A stretch of 64,000 bases of DNA from Pseudomonas multiresinivorans (GCF_012971725.1 NZ_CP048833.1:3286001-3350000), one strand, 5' to 3'; shown: positions 8,486 to 17,897, counted from the stretch's first letter. Numbers and translations: made by a program. Notes: generated from the letters alone by a model not told the origin.

Positions 8486-9013
8486 TCAGAAGCACACGTT
8501 GGCGGCCGGGACGATCCTGGCTCGCTGGCCGAAGCTGCTGATGCTGCCCAGCACCGCATTGTGGTGCGCGGTGATCTGCGCGGCGCTGAGCACGGCATTG
8601 TCGACGGTGGAATGCGCATCGCCCACCAGCGTCACCGCATAGCCCTGGGCCAGGGCGCGGCGGGTGGTGGTGTCGACGCAGTAGTCGCTCTGCAGGCCGC
8701 AGATCACCAGATGGTCGATGCCGCGCGATTGCAGCCGCTCGGCCAGGTCAGTGCGCAGGAAGGAATCCGGGGTGGTCTTGCGCACCTTCAGGTCGGAGTG
8801 ATCGGTGAGCAGGCGCGTTTCCAGCTGCCAGCCGGCGCTGCCATACTGCAGGTCATCGTCCTCGTGCTGTACCAGCACCACTGGCACACCGGCCTCCCGT
8901 GCTGCACGGCTCATGCTGTTGATGCGCTGCAGGACGTTGTCGATGTCGAAACAGGCGGAGTCGCCGGAACACAGGTCGGACTGGACGTCGATGATCAGCA
9001 GGGCGGTGCTCAT
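8486..9013 (-). CDS. isochorismatase-fold cysteine hydrolase
   Basis: Cysteine hydrolase of the isochorismatase superfamily, 175 residues. The catalytic triad is visible: Asp9 in LLIIDVQ, Lys79 in VRKTTPDSF and Cys112 in GLQSDYCVD. Members hydrolyse small amides (nicotinamide, ureides, carbamates) or isochorismate; the absence of neighbouring siderophore or NAD genes prevents assigning a substrate. It is followed on the same strand by a LysR gene. The start is ATG 9013. Confidence 0.85.
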   Translation of the reverse strand: MSTALLIIDVQSDLCSGDSACFDIDNVLQRINSMSRAAREAGVPVVLVQHEDDDLQYGSAGWQLETRLLTDHSDLKVRKTTPDSFLRTDLAERLQSRGIDHLVICGLQSDYCVDTTTRRALAQGYAVTLVGDAHSTVDNAVLSAAQITAHHNAVLGSISSFGQRARIVPAANVCF

Positions 9014-9163
9014 GGTCAGAGAATTCCGAAGGTTCAGTGAAGCTGGGAATGGTAGCCGCCCGAGTGCGGCGGGCCAATGCCGGCAGGCATTTGCTGCCAA
9101 AGCCGTATTCCCCTTTGCCCCGGCTTGGGCGATGGTGTCGGCCATGAACCGGACCGGATGCCG

Positions 9164-11455
9164 ATGAACACATTCCCCGCCAAGACCCTGACCCTCGCCA
9201 ACGGCCTGTGCGCCACGCTCATTCACGCGCCCGATGCGAGCCGAGCGGCGGCGCTGCTGCGTATTGCCCGTGGCAGCCACGACGAGCCCGAAGCCTTCCC
9301 CGGTCTTGCGCATTTCACCGAACACCTGCTGTTCCTCTGTGGCGAGCATTTCGTCGAGGGTGAGCGACTGATGCCCTGGGTGCAGGCTCGCGGCGGGCGG
9401 GTCAACGCCAGCACCCGCGCGCGGCAGACCGACTACTTCTTCGAGGTGCCGGCCGATGCACTGGGGGACGGACTGGCGCGCCTGGTGGACATGCTCGCGC
9501 GACCGCGCCTGGATGAAACCGTGCAGGTGGCTGAACGTGAAGTGCTGGAAGCCGAGTTTCTTGCCCGCGGCCGCGATCCCGACACCCTGATCGACGCCGC
9601 CCTGGCCTTGGCGGTGGCGCCGGGGCACGCGCTGGGGCGTTTCGTGGCCGGCCGGCGCGACACCTTGAAGGTGGAAAGCGCCGAGTTCCAGCAGGCGCTG
9701 CGTGATTTCATCCGCACCTGCCAGGTCGGCGGGGCGCTGGAGCTCTGGTTGCAGGGCCCGCAAACACTGGAAGAGCTGGCGGTATTGGCGGAGCGTGAAG
9801 GGAGTGTGTTTCCACTGGGCGCGGCCGTCGCAAGCGCTGACCGGGAATCCCTTCTGCCGCTCAGCGGTGAGGAACTGAAACTGCGCCTGCCGGGTGCGCC
9901 ACGGCTGGTCCTGGCATTCGCCCTGGATGGCATGGCGGGCGAGGGCGGCGCGCTGCTGGAGCAACTGCAGGGCTGGCTGGCCGACGAGGCGCCCGGTTCG
10001 CTGCTGGCCTGCCTGGGGCAGAACGGGCTGGCCGACAGTGCTCGTGCGCGCCTGAGCCGCTTCGCCGACGGCCAGGCGTTGCTGCGTTTCGATTTCGAAC
10101 TGGCCGAAGCGTCCACGGCCGATCTCGTGGAATCGGCCTTTCTCTCCTGGCTGGAGGCGCTGCGCAAGTTGCCGGCGGATGTGCTCGCTGCTGCGCCCGC
10201 CGACGGGGCAACCGGCTCATTGGAGCGGTTGCAGCGCAGAGCGCGCAGCGACGCGTCATCGGTCTGGCTTGGCCAATTGGTGGCGTCGCGAATGATCCGC
10301 CTGTTGGCTTCGGAGTCGGTGATCGGCGAATCCCTTACCTCGGCTGGCTTCGTTCTCGATGTCGTGCGCTGCCCGGAGCGCGCCGTCGAACCGCTGCGTG
10401 CCGAGCCCTGGTCCTTTACGCCGACGCAGCTCCCGGCCGACAGCGAGCCCGCGGCCCTGCACCTGCGCTGGCGCTTCTCCCAGGCGCCGGGTCGACAGGC
10501 CTTCCTCAGTGCGCGGCAGGCCTTGCGCCCCTTGGCCGGCGAGGCACGGCACGAAGGCGTCACGCTGCGCCTGGAATCCCTGGAAAGTGACTGGGCGCTG
10601 CTGCTGTCCGGCGCAAGAAACCAGCTCGCCGACCTGGCCGAGTGTGCGATCAACGTCCTCCAGCATCCTCCTGCCGCGGTACTGGGGCAGGGCGCACGCC
10701 TGCTGGCGGCCGAACGCCGTCGCCGCGAAGGCGAAATGCCCATCCGTCAGTTGATCGACCTGCTGCCGCAGGTGCTGGCGGGGGACAGCGAAGCGCTGCC
10801 GGACTGGTCGGCTGCCCACTGGGACGCCCTGGGCCTGGGCATCGAGTTGCCGGATACCCTGGCCGATCACTCGACCACCAGCGCGCTGCCACCGCGCAGC
10901 GGGCCGCCCGGCCGCCACCGCCAGGTGCTGGAGATGCCGGGCGAAGCAGCGTTGCTGCTGTTCTGCCCATTGGCCTCCCGCTCGGCGGCGGACGAAGCCG
11001 CGTGGCGCCTGCTGGCCCGTGTGCTGGAACCGGCTTTCTTCCATTGGCTGCGCGGTGAGCGGCAGTTGGCCTATGCCTTGTACTGTGGTTTCCGCCAGGT
11101 AGGCATGCGGCGCGGCATCCTCTTCGCGGTGCAGTCGCCGTTGCTCTCTGCCGTGGAACTGCAGGCCGAGGTGGACAGCTTCCTCTACCAGCAGGGCGAG
11201 GCCCTGCTGCGCATCGACCCGCAGCGTGTCGACAGCCTGCGTGCTTCGCTGGCTGCCGAGCTGGCCCGCGCGCCGGGAGATTTCGCCGAGCGCCTGCAGC
11301 AGGCCTGGAATGACCAGTTGGCAGGTGTCGCTCCGCCTCACCGGGAGCTCATGGTCGAGGCCCTGGACAGCCTCTGCGCCACCGAGCTACGCGCCGCGCA
11401 TTCAGCGCTGAGCTCTGCCCAGGGCGGCCACTGGCTGCTGCTCAGCCGCGCCTGA
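9164..11455 (+). CDS. pqqF: PQQ-biosynthesis-associated M16 peptidase PqqF
   Basis: Insulinase-family (M16) zinc protease, about 763 residues, predicted to help release the PqqA-derived peptide during pyrroloquinoline-quinone synthesis. The inverted zinc motif HxxEH is His50-Phe-Thr-Glu53-His54 (GLAHFTEHLLF), with the downstream metal glutamate likely in VAEREVLEAEF. A second, non-catalytic M16 half follows in the C-terminal part. ATG 9164 gives the family-like start MNTFPAKTLTLANG; ATG 9158 is equally possible and neither has a strong ribosome site. pqqABCDE are not adjacent, a split also known from other pseudomonads. Its neighbours are other genes of the PQQ/alcohol-oxidation region. Confidence 0.87.
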   Translation: MNTFPAKTLTLANGLCATLIHAPDASRAAALLRIARGSHDEPEAFPGLAHFTEHLLFLCGEHFVEGERLMPWVQARGGRVNASTRARQTDYFFEVPADALGDGLARLVDMLARPRLDETVQVAEREVLEAEFLARGRDPDTLIDAALALAVAPGHALGRFVAGRRDTLKVESAEFQQALRDFIRTCQVGGALELWLQGPQTLEELAVLAEREGSVFPLGAAVASADRESLLPLSGEELKLRLPGAPRLVLAFALDGMAGEGGALLEQLQGWLADEAPGSLLACLGQNGLADSARARLSRFADGQALLRFDFELAEASTADLVESAFLSWLEALRKLPADVLAAAPADGATGSLERLQRRARSDASSVWLGQLVASRMIRLLASESVIGESLTSAGFVLDVVRCPERAVEPLRAEPWSFTPTQLPADSEPAALHLRWRFSQAPGRQAFLSARQALRPLAGEARHEGVTLRLESLESDWALLLSGARNQLADLAECAINVLQHPPAAVLGQGARLLAAERRRREGEMPIRQLIDLLPQVLAGDSEALPDWSAAHWDALGLGIELPDTLADHSTTSALPPRSGPPGRHRQVLEMPGEAALLLFCPLASRSAADEAAWRLLARVLEPAFFHWLRGERQLAYALYCGFRQVGMRRGILFAVQSPLLSAVELQAEVDSFLYQQGEALLRIDPQRVDSLRASLAAELARAPGDFAERLQQAWNDQLAGVAPPHRELMVEALDSLCATELRAAHSALSSAQGGHWLLLSRA

Positions 11456-11758
11456 GACTCGTACTTTCGACCTAGGGTACCGTCCGCAAGGCGGTCGCCC
11501 GGTCGACTTCTGCCTTACGCCCCGCGACCTGCTCCCAGGGTCGGGTCCCAGGTAGTGGCCCGGCGGTCGCGACCCTGCGCGACCATTGCCGCGAGCCTGA
11601 GGTAGGGGCGGTCGCAGAGCCTTGCGCAGCGCCCCCGCATAACGCCCGAATGGCCCGGTGAAATGGCGCCAAAGCAGCGTATGGCGCAGCTTTCGCCATT
11701 TCGATAATCGCCTCCGACACGACTGACCCGCAGTCGATCCCTTCATCCGGAGAGCGCC
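11456..11758. other. 303-bp gap between pqqF and the porin
   Basis: GC-rich non-coding stretch with imperfect repeats of GCGGTCGC/GACC character (for example at 11487-11500 and 11606-11615). No convincing terminator follows pqqF. The final 20 bp contain the porin ribosome site CCGGAGAGC. No gene is supported here; open frames in it have no plausible start. Confidence 0.4.
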
Positions 11759-12946
11759 ATGAACAAGAACAACATCGCCGTCCGCCGCCAGCTGCTGCCG
11801 TTGGCTTTCGTCACGTTGAGCGGACCGGCCTGCGCCGACATCACCCTGTATGACAAGGACGACACGACCTTTTCCACCGATGGCTACTTCAACGCCTTCT
11901 ACGTGAACAGCGACGTCGACCGTAACGGCGACACCTACGACCGCCGCCAGTCGCGGGTGAAGATGGGCTTCCTGCCGAACTACATCGGCTTCAACTTCGG
12001 CAAGAAGATCGACGGCCTGACCCTCACCGGGCGCTCGTCGTTCTGGGTGACCATCAACGATAGCGAGCAGGACGGCACCGATACCGCCATCGACGTCCGG
12101 CAGTTCTACGGCAATGTCGCCGGCGACTGGGGCGAGGTGCTGATCGGCAAGGACTTCGGCCTGTTCTCGCGCTCCAACATCTTCCTCGACGAATTGCTCG
12201 CCGGCTTCGGCAACGCCAGCGACACCCTTGGCCTGGTGGATGGCAAGGGCGTGTCCTTCGGCAACATCGGCACCGGCTACCCGTACCCGTTCCCGACCTC
12301 GCAAATCACCTACCGCAACAACAACCTGGTGGACGGCCTGCGCGTCGCCGTCGGCATCATGGACCCGATCGACACCAACCAGATCGACAAGGACGCCAGC
12401 GACGGCCTCGACGACAAGGCCTACCAGGACAACCCGCGCTACGAGAGTGAGATCAGCTACCAGTTCGACGTCGGCGGCGCGCAGATCTACAGCTGGGTCA
12501 ACGGCGCCTACCAGACCTCGAAGAACACCAACGACGAAGTCGACAGCGTGACTTCCAAGGGCCTGGGCTACGGCATCCAGGCGAAGATGGGCGGCCTTTC
12601 GCTGACCGGTTCGGGCTTCACCGCCAAGGGCATCAACCCGTTCTTCACCAACAACGCCGGCGAAGCCGCGCTGCGCGAAGTAGACAGCCGCGGCGTGCTG
12701 CTGCAGGGCTCCTACAGCTGGGGCAAGAACCGTGTGGCGCTGTCCACCGGCGAGACCCGCGACGACGGCAATGGCCTGGGCAGCGCAGCGGACTACTCCA
12801 CCAAGGGCATCGCCTACTTCCGCACCATCAACGACAACCTGAAGCTGGTGGCCGAGTACAACGTCTACGAGATTGACGGGCGCAAGGGCTCCACCGTCAG
12901 CGAGGACACCGACACTTTCGCGGTGGGCGCCGTCCTCAACTGGTAA
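11759..12946 (+). CDS. outer-membrane porin
   Basis: Predicted 16-strand-type Gram-negative porin, 395 residues. A cleavable signal peptide (about 1-26, ending GPACA|DI) is followed by alternating amphipathic strands. LTGRSSFWVTIND, VRQFYGNVAGDWGEVLIGKDFGLFSR and GLRVAVGIMDPID resemble the general porin fold with its loop-3 region, and it ends on the aromatic residue in AVGAVLNW, as required for BAM-dependent insertion. It is not of the OprD family found later in the window. The substrate is unknown; proximity to pqqF and the alcohol-oxidation regulators suggests uptake of an alcohol or related solute. A ribosome site CCGGAGAGC precedes ATG. Confidence 0.8.
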   Translation: MNKNNIAVRRQLLPLAFVTLSGPACADITLYDKDDTTFSTDGYFNAFYVNSDVDRNGDTYDRRQSRVKMGFLPNYIGFNFGKKIDGLTLTGRSSFWVTINDSEQDGTDTAIDVRQFYGNVAGDWGEVLIGKDFGLFSRSNIFLDELLAGFGNASDTLGLVDGKGVSFGNIGTGYPYPFPTSQITYRNNNLVDGLRVAVGIMDPIDTNQIDKDASDGLDDKAYQDNPRYESEISYQFDVGGAQIYSWVNGAYQTSKNTNDEVDSVTSKGLGYGIQAKMGGLSLTGSGFTAKGINPFFTNNAGEAALREVDSRGVLLQGSYSWGKNRVALSTGETRDDGNGLGSAADYSTKGIAYFRTINDNLKLVAEYNVYEIDGRKGSTVSEDTDTFAVGAVLNW

Positions 12947-12973
12947 CTCCGCAAACTCCTTTGGCTCCATTTC

Positions 12974-13008
12974 GGCGGGTCGGCACAGCGTGTCGCCCGC
13001 CTTTTTTC
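12974..13008 (+). terminator. terminator after the porin gene
   Basis: A GGCGGG (12974-12979) and CCCGCC (12996-13001) stem with further internal pairing is followed by CTTTTTTC, 27 bp after the porin stop. Confidence 0.8.
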
Positions 13009-13030
13009 TTCACTTAAAGGAAGGCTCGTC

Positions 13031-13423
13031 ATGATCGGATCGTGGAGCGCGCACGCGCAGACTTACCTGCTGGTTCTGTCCATCGCCACCACCCTGATGT
13101 TCGCCTTGCCCATCTTCCTGGTGCCGCTGCTGTGGGCGCGGGTGATGCAGTGGCAGTTGCCGGAACACACGGATCTTGCGGTGTATTTCGGGCGCTGCCT
13201 GGGGGCGTTCATCCTCATCGTCGAGGGGCTGATGTTGCGCGCGGCGTTGACCGGCGAGGCCCTGGTGACCACTTTCGAGGTGCTGGCGGCAGTGGCAGGG
13301 CTCATGGTGGCGGTGCACATCTACGGCGCGTTGCGGCGTATCCAGCCGTGGACGGAGACGCTGGAGACGGGGTTCTACGGCGGGATGCTGGTACTGACGC
13401 TGATGTTCTGGCCGGTGAGGTGA
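13031..13423 (+). CDS. small four-helix membrane protein, function unknown
   Basis: Hypothetical inner-membrane protein of 130 residues with four hydrophobic segments, at about residues 10-32, 50-70, 78-98 and 110-128. ATG 13031 follows a good ribosome site (AAAGGAAGGCTCGTC). No enzymatic motif is visible. It sits alone between the porin terminator and a repeat-rich gap. I do not recognise a characterised family member. Confidence 0.7.
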   Translation: MIGSWSAHAQTYLLVLSIATTLMFALPIFLVPLLWARVMQWQLPEHTDLAVYFGRCLGAFILIVEGLMLRAALTGEALVTTFEVLAAVAGLMVAVHIYGALRRIQPWTETLETGFYGGMLVLTLMFWPVR

Positions 13424-13531
13424 TGCCGGCCTTTGGTGTATGGAGATTGCTCTCGTGGGAGCAGTAATTGTCCGCGATGCTTCTAGTTTGGATGTTTTGC
13501 GTCGCGTCGGCGTGAGCGCAGACTTCTTGTT

Positions 13532-13732
13532 TCGCCTCTCGGCGAGTCCCTTTTGTCAAACGCCACAAAAGGAACCAAAAAGTCTTGCCCCTCCATCCGG
13601 TTTTTCGCTTAGGCGAAAAATTCCCTCGTTGGATCGAAGTTTCAGGGGCACGCGGCGAAGGGCCATCCCTGGCCCATCGCCGCTCTCGCGACATCCATGT
13701 CGCTCAACCCCTGAAACTTCGATCCAACGAGG
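13532..13732. repeat. multi-hairpin, cloverleaf-like intergenic element
   Basis: Successive dyads are visible. TCGCC/GGCGA spans 13532-13545, CTTTTGT/ACAAAAG spans 13550-13571, and TTTTTCGC/GCGAAAAA spans 13601-13620. A perfect 25-bp outer stem has arms at 13624-13648 and 13708-13732. Inside the outer stem are two further hairpins, GGGCCA/TGGCCC (13660-13675, extended by GGCG/CGCC) and GCGACA/TGTCGC (13688-13703). Folded, the outer stem and two arms form a three-way junction. It looks like a dispersed non-autonomous element rather than a terminator, because no gene ends into it closely. Confidence 0.75.
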
Positions 13733-13811
13733 CCTCCTGAAAGGGGCGCTCGGAGTGCGCGGCTATTTCTCTTGAAGTCTTATAAGAGCCATATCTGGGG
13801 CATGCTTTTCG

Positions 13812-13881
13812 TGTAGGAGCGAGCTTGCTCGCGAACCTGGCCCTGCGAAGGTGCTTGTTCGCGAGCAAGCTCGCTCCTACA
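13812..13881. repeat. REP pair with perfect 25-bp arms
   Basis: Arms at 13812-13836 and 13857-13881 are perfect inverted copies of the GTAGGAGCGAGCTTGCTCGCGAAC unit flanking a 20-bp spacer. Confidence 0.9.
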
Positions 13882-13987
13882 GACATCCCGCTACTTTCGG
13901 ATAGACCCGCCGCGACCCAAGTAGCATGGGGCGCGCCCCGGCCGCTTCGTAGAATGCCAGCGTCGATATCCTGACTGGGCGTACGCC

Positions 13988-15145
13988 ATGCACGAAACAC
14001 AAGGAGTCGTTCGCGGCATGTCCGATGCCCGCGACGTCGAGGCGGTCGCCCAGGACCTGGCGCGGCAACTGATCCATCCGAACCTGGGCTTCGTGCTGTT
14101 CTTCTGCTCCGCCGAATACGACCTGCCGGCGCTGGCCGCCGCGCTGGAACAGTACTTCGGTGGCATCGACCTGGCCGGTTGCACCACCGCCGGCGAGATC
14201 ACCCCGCAGGGCTATGGCCGTGGCTGCGTCACCGCTGTGGGCTTCGACCTGCGCAGCTTCGCCATCTCCTGCGCGCTGGTGGACGAGATGGAGCGCTTCA
14301 GCCTGATCGACGCCCAGCAGATGGTCGAATCCCTGGTGGCCGACTGTCGCAGCGCAGGACTGGCGCCGATCAAGGACCACAGTTTCGCCCTGACCCTGCT
14401 CGATGGTCTGTCCAGTCGCGAGGAAGTGGTGCTCGCCGCACTGAGCGCGGCGCTCGGCGCCATTCCGCATTTTGGTGGCTCGGCCGGCGACGACAACCAC
14501 CTGACCCACACCCACGTCTACTACCAGGGCCAGTTCCACACAGGGGCGGCCGTCGTGGTGCTGTTCAACACCTGGCTGGACTTCGAGGTGTTCACCACCC
14601 ACCACGTGCTGCCCAGCGAGGAGAAACTGGTGGTCACCCGCGCCGACAGCGACAGCCGCCGGGTGCTGGAGCTCAACGCCGAACCGGCCGCGCTGGAGTT
14701 CGCGCGGCTGGTCGGCGTGCCGCTGGGGCAGCTGGATTTCTCGCTGTTCCCGGCGCACCCGCTGGCGGTGCGGGTGCGCGACCAGTACTACGTGCGCTCG
14801 ATCCAGCAGGTCAACGACGATCTCAGCCTGACTTTCTACTGCGCGGTGGAGAACGGCATCGTCCTCACCGCCATGAGCACCGGCCCGCTGTTGCCGGGGC
14901 TGCAGGAGCAGTTCCAGCGCCTGCACGAGCGCCTCGGCCCGCCATTGCTGACCATCGGCTGCGACTGCTTCCTGCGCCGCCTGGAGCTGGAAGTGGCCGG
15001 CGATACCGAACCCACCGCCGAGTTTCTCCGAAGCCAGCAGGTGATCGGCTTCAACACCTACGGGGAACAATTCAATGGCATGCATATCAACCAGACCTTC
15101 ACCGGTGTCGCCATTGGCCGTCCTCGGGGCAACGCCGGAGGCTGA
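13988..15145 (+). CDS. nosP: FIST-domain nitric-oxide sensor NosP
   Basis: FIST-domain protein, 385 residues, with FIST_N (about 30-220) and FIST_C (about 225-365) sensory domains and no membrane segment. In P. aeruginosa the equivalent gene (PA1975) encodes NosP, a haem protein that binds nitric oxide and inhibits the kinase NahK encoded next to it, affecting biofilm dispersal. The same pair is present here. The start at ATG 13988 keeps an N-terminal extension; ATG 14018, behind AAGGAG at longer spacing, is an alternative. The 3' end overlaps nahK by 71 bp in another frame, implying translational coupling. Confidence 0.85.
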   Translation: MHETQGVVRGMSDARDVEAVAQDLARQLIHPNLGFVLFFCSAEYDLPALAAALEQYFGGIDLAGCTTAGEITPQGYGRGCVTAVGFDLRSFAISCALVDEMERFSLIDAQQMVESLVADCRSAGLAPIKDHSFALTLLDGLSSREEVVLAALSAALGAIPHFGGSAGDDNHLTHTHVYYQGQFHTGAAVVVLFNTWLDFEVFTTHHVLPSEEKLVVTRADSDSRRVLELNAEPAALEFARLVGVPLGQLDFSLFPAHPLAVRVRDQYYVRSIQQVNDDLSLTFYCAVENGIVLTAMSTGPLLPGLQEQFQRLHERLGPPLLTIGCDCFLRRLELEVAGDTEPTAEFLRSQQVIGFNTYGEQFNGMHINQTFTGVAIGRPRGNAGG

Positions 15146-17702
15146 ACTGCGCGCGCGGATCGACGAGCTGGAGCGCGACAACCACAAGCTGCAGCGGATC
15201 AACGCGGCGCTGATCGAGCGCGTGGAGTCCGCGACGTCCCGTGGTGACAACGCCTACGGCGCCTTCCAGCATTCCGTGGTGCTGGCCGAGCAGGTGCGCG
15301 AGCGTACCGACGCGCTGAGCGAGGCGATGGTCGAGCTGAAGTCCAGCAACCAGCTGCTCAGCGATGCCCGCCTGCGCGCCGAGACCGCGCACCAGCACCT
15401 GCTGGACGCCGTGGAGAGCATTTCCGACGCCTTCGTGCTGTTCGATCCTCAGCAGCGCATCGTCCTCTACAACGAGCGCTTCCGTGCCTTCTGGGCGCAG
15501 ACCCGCGCCCGCGTCGGCACGGGAACGCGACTCGCCGAAGTGCGCCGGCTGGCACAGAGCAGCGGGCTGATCGTCGAGGAACAGCGCAGCAGCGATGACG
15601 AGCACACCCTCTATCGGCTGCGTAACGATCGCTGGGTCCGGGTGACCGAGCGGCCCACCCGCGATGGCGGCCTGGTAGTGCTCTACAGCGACATCACCGA
15701 GATCAAACAGAGCGAGATGGCGCGCCGCGAGCAGGCGGTAGCGCAGAAGTCGCACCTGTTGCAGCGTGCCGTGGACAACCTGTCCCAGGGCGTCGCCATG
15801 GTCAGTGCCGACGGCGCGCTGGATCTGTGGAACCGGCGCTTCCTGGAGCTTTGCGGGCTGGCGCCAATCGAGGCGCACCGGCCCTTCGCCGAGGTCATGG
15901 CCGACAGCGAGCTGCCGCTGCTGACTCCACGCAGCCGCGCTCGAAAGGGCGAGGCAGAAGGGGTGATCGAACAGCGCCTGTTCGACGGGCGCATGCTGGA
16001 GATCCGTACCCACGCGCTCCCCACCGGTGGCTTCGTCAACACTTTCACCGACATTACCGAGCGCTATCGCCACGCCGAGGCACTGCGCGAGAGCGAGCGC
16101 TGGATTCGCCTGATCACCGACCAGGTGCCGGCGCTGATCGCCTACCTCACCGCGGACCTGGACTACGACTTCACCAACAAGGTCTACGAGGAGTGGTACC
16201 GCTGGCCCAGTGGCTCGATGCTCGGGCGCAACCTGCGCGAGGTGCACAGCGAGGAGCATTGCCAGCGCCTGGAACCATACTTCGAACGGGCGTTGTCGGG
16301 CGAGAGCGTTACCTTCGAGATTGCCGAGACCAACCTGGCCGGGCAGGAGCGCTACATGCAACGCTCCTACGTACCGAACCGCCAGGCCGACGGCACGGTG
16401 AGCGGGCTGTTCGTGCTGATCCGCGACATCACCGAGCGCCGCCGCACCGCCGAAGCGTTACACCAGGCCTACCAGAACCTGGAGCAACGGGTACGCGAAC
16501 GCACCGCCGAGCTGACCAGCCTCAACGACCAGCTCAAGCGCGAGATCGACGAGCGCAGCCAGGTTGAGGGGCGCCTGCGCGAGGCCAAGCGCGAGGCGGA
16601 GCAGGCCAACCTGTCGAAGACCAAGTTCCTCGCCGCCGTCAGCCATGACCTGCTGCAGCCGCTGAACGCCGCGAGGTTGTTCACCAGTGCCCTGCAGGAG
16701 CGCAGCGGCGAAGCCCTGGTGCGCAACATCAGCCAGTCGCTGGAGGACGTTGAAACGCTGCTCGGCACCCTGGTGGACATCTCCAAGCTGGACGCCGGGG
16801 TGATCAAGCCGGACATCGCCTCGTTCGACGTCAGTGAACTGCTCGGCAACCTCGCCGCCGAATACCGCCAGGTGGCCGCCAGCGAAGGCCTGGAACTGGA
16901 TTTCGTGCCCTGTGGCGCGCATGTCCGCAGTGACCTGCAGCTGCTCGCGCGGATCCTGCGCAACCTGCTGTCCAACGCCATTCGCTATACGCCCAGTGGT
17001 CGTGTGCTGCTGGGCTGCCGGCGCCGGCGTCACAGCCTGTGGATCGAAGTCTGGGACACCGGCGTGGGCATCGCCGCGGACAAGCTCGGCGAGATATTCC
17101 AGGAGTTCAAGCGTGGCGATGTGCAGCGCTTTCACCAGGACCGCGGGCTGGGGCTGGGCCTGGCGATCGTCGAGAAGATCGCGCGCATGCTCGGTCATCG
17201 CATCCAGGTGGAATCGGTGCCGGGCAAGGGGTCGCGTTTTTCCATCGAAGTCCCCCTGGCTCGCCGTGTGGCGCGCACTGAACCGAAGCCGGAGCGCACC
17301 GCCGACGACCTGGTGGAGCGCCTGCGCGGGTCTCGCGTCTGGGTGCTGGATAACGATGCCGCGATCTGCGCCGGCATGCGCACGCTGCTGGAAACCTGGG
17401 GTTGTCAGGTAGTGACCGCGCTGTCGGAGGAGGACCTGGCGCGGCAGGTCGATAATTTCCACGCCGAGTCGGACCTGTTGATCGTCGACTATCACCTGGA
17501 CGAGGGGCTGAACGGCGTCGATGCGGTTGCCTCGATCAATGCCCGGCGCGGCACGCCGCTACCAGCGCTGATGATCACCGCCAACTACAGCAACGAGCTC
17601 AAGCAGCAGGTGCGCGAACTGGGGCATACGTTGATGCACAAGCCGGTGCGGCCGATGAAGCTGAAGACGGCGCTGTGCCATCTGATCGATAACGCCCACT
17701 GA
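15075..17702 (+). CDS. nahK: hybrid sensor histidine kinase NahK (ErcS')
   Basis: Cytoplasmic hybrid histidine kinase of 875 residues with no membrane helices. An N-terminal coiled coil (about 20-110) is followed by three PAS-like domains (about 110-220, 225-335, 340-460), a second coiled coil, HisKA with phospho-acceptor His524 in AAVSHDLLQPLNAARLF, HATPase with LLSNAIRYT, DTGVGI and RGLGLGLAIV, and a C-terminal receiver with phospho-site Asp805 (LIVDYHLDEG). ATG 15075 is inside nosP but has a GGGGAACAATTC ribosome site. In P. aeruginosa this gene is known both as NahK (NO/biofilm signalling via HptB) and ErcS' (ethanol oxidation). It lacks its own output domain. Confidence 0.9.
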   Translation: MACISTRPSPVSPLAVLGATPEAELRARIDELERDNHKLQRINAALIERVESATSRGDNAYGAFQHSVVLAEQVRERTDALSEAMVELKSSNQLLSDARLRAETAHQHLLDAVESISDAFVLFDPQQRIVLYNERFRAFWAQTRARVGTGTRLAEVRRLAQSSGLIVEEQRSSDDEHTLYRLRNDRWVRVTERPTRDGGLVVLYSDITEIKQSEMARREQAVAQKSHLLQRAVDNLSQGVAMVSADGALDLWNRRFLELCGLAPIEAHRPFAEVMADSELPLLTPRSRARKGEAEGVIEQRLFDGRMLEIRTHALPTGGFVNTFTDITERYRHAEALRESERWIRLITDQVPALIAYLTADLDYDFTNKVYEEWYRWPSGSMLGRNLREVHSEEHCQRLEPYFERALSGESVTFEIAETNLAGQERYMQRSYVPNRQADGTVSGLFVLIRDITERRRTAEALHQAYQNLEQRVRERTAELTSLNDQLKREIDERSQVEGRLREAKREAEQANLSKTKFLAAVSHDLLQPLNAARLFTSALQERSGEALVRNISQSLEDVETLLGTLVDISKLDAGVIKPDIASFDVSELLGNLAAEYRQVAASEGLELDFVPCGAHVRSDLQLLARILRNLLSNAIRYTPSGRVLLGCRRRRHSLWIEVWDTGVGIAADKLGEIFQEFKRGDVQRFHQDRGLGLGLAIVEKIARMLGHRIQVESVPGKGSRFSIEVPLARRVARTEPKPERTADDLVERLRGSRVWVLDNDAAICAGMRTLLETWGCQVVTALSEEDLARQVDNFHAESDLLIVDYHLDEGLNGVDAVASINARRGTPLPALMITANYSNELKQQVRELGHTLMHKPVRPMKLKTALCHLIDNAH

Positions 17703-17756
17703 GTCGGGTGGCGGCGGTGTGTGCTTCTGCAGGGAAGTTTCGTCGTACGGGCTGGC

Positions 17757-17793
17757 CCTCACCCCACCCCTCTCCCAAGGGGAGAGGGGGCAG
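17757..17793. repeat. CCCTCACCCC/CCCCTCTCCC palindromic repeat
   Basis: CCCTCTCCC paired with GGGGAGAGGGG around a two-base loop, within CCCTCACCCCACCCCTCTCCC; a relative of the repeats at 1757 and 30641. It lies between convergent genes. Confidence 0.7.
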
Positions 17794-17897
17794 TCCGTGC
17801 TGGCTGATGTTGTGGTTGCATCCTGCACCATACGACCCACTCCCTCTGGGAAAGGGTAAGGGCAACAGCTTGCGCGGACCTTCCCAGGCGCACGAAT

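Larger units (their letters stand above)
13424..13987. other. 564-bp gap carrying a structured element and a REP pair
   Basis: No gene is supported. The stretch contains the multi-hairpin element at 13532-13732 and a REP pair at 13812-13881, both listed separately. The last 100 bp before nosP should hold its promoter; no clear -35/-10 pair was identified. Confidence 0.6.

Noticed and set aside
11472..11720. Minus-strand open frame of 82 codons in the pqqF-porin gap
   Set aside because: No ribosome site or recognisable protein feature; GC-rich DNA commonly holds such long frames.
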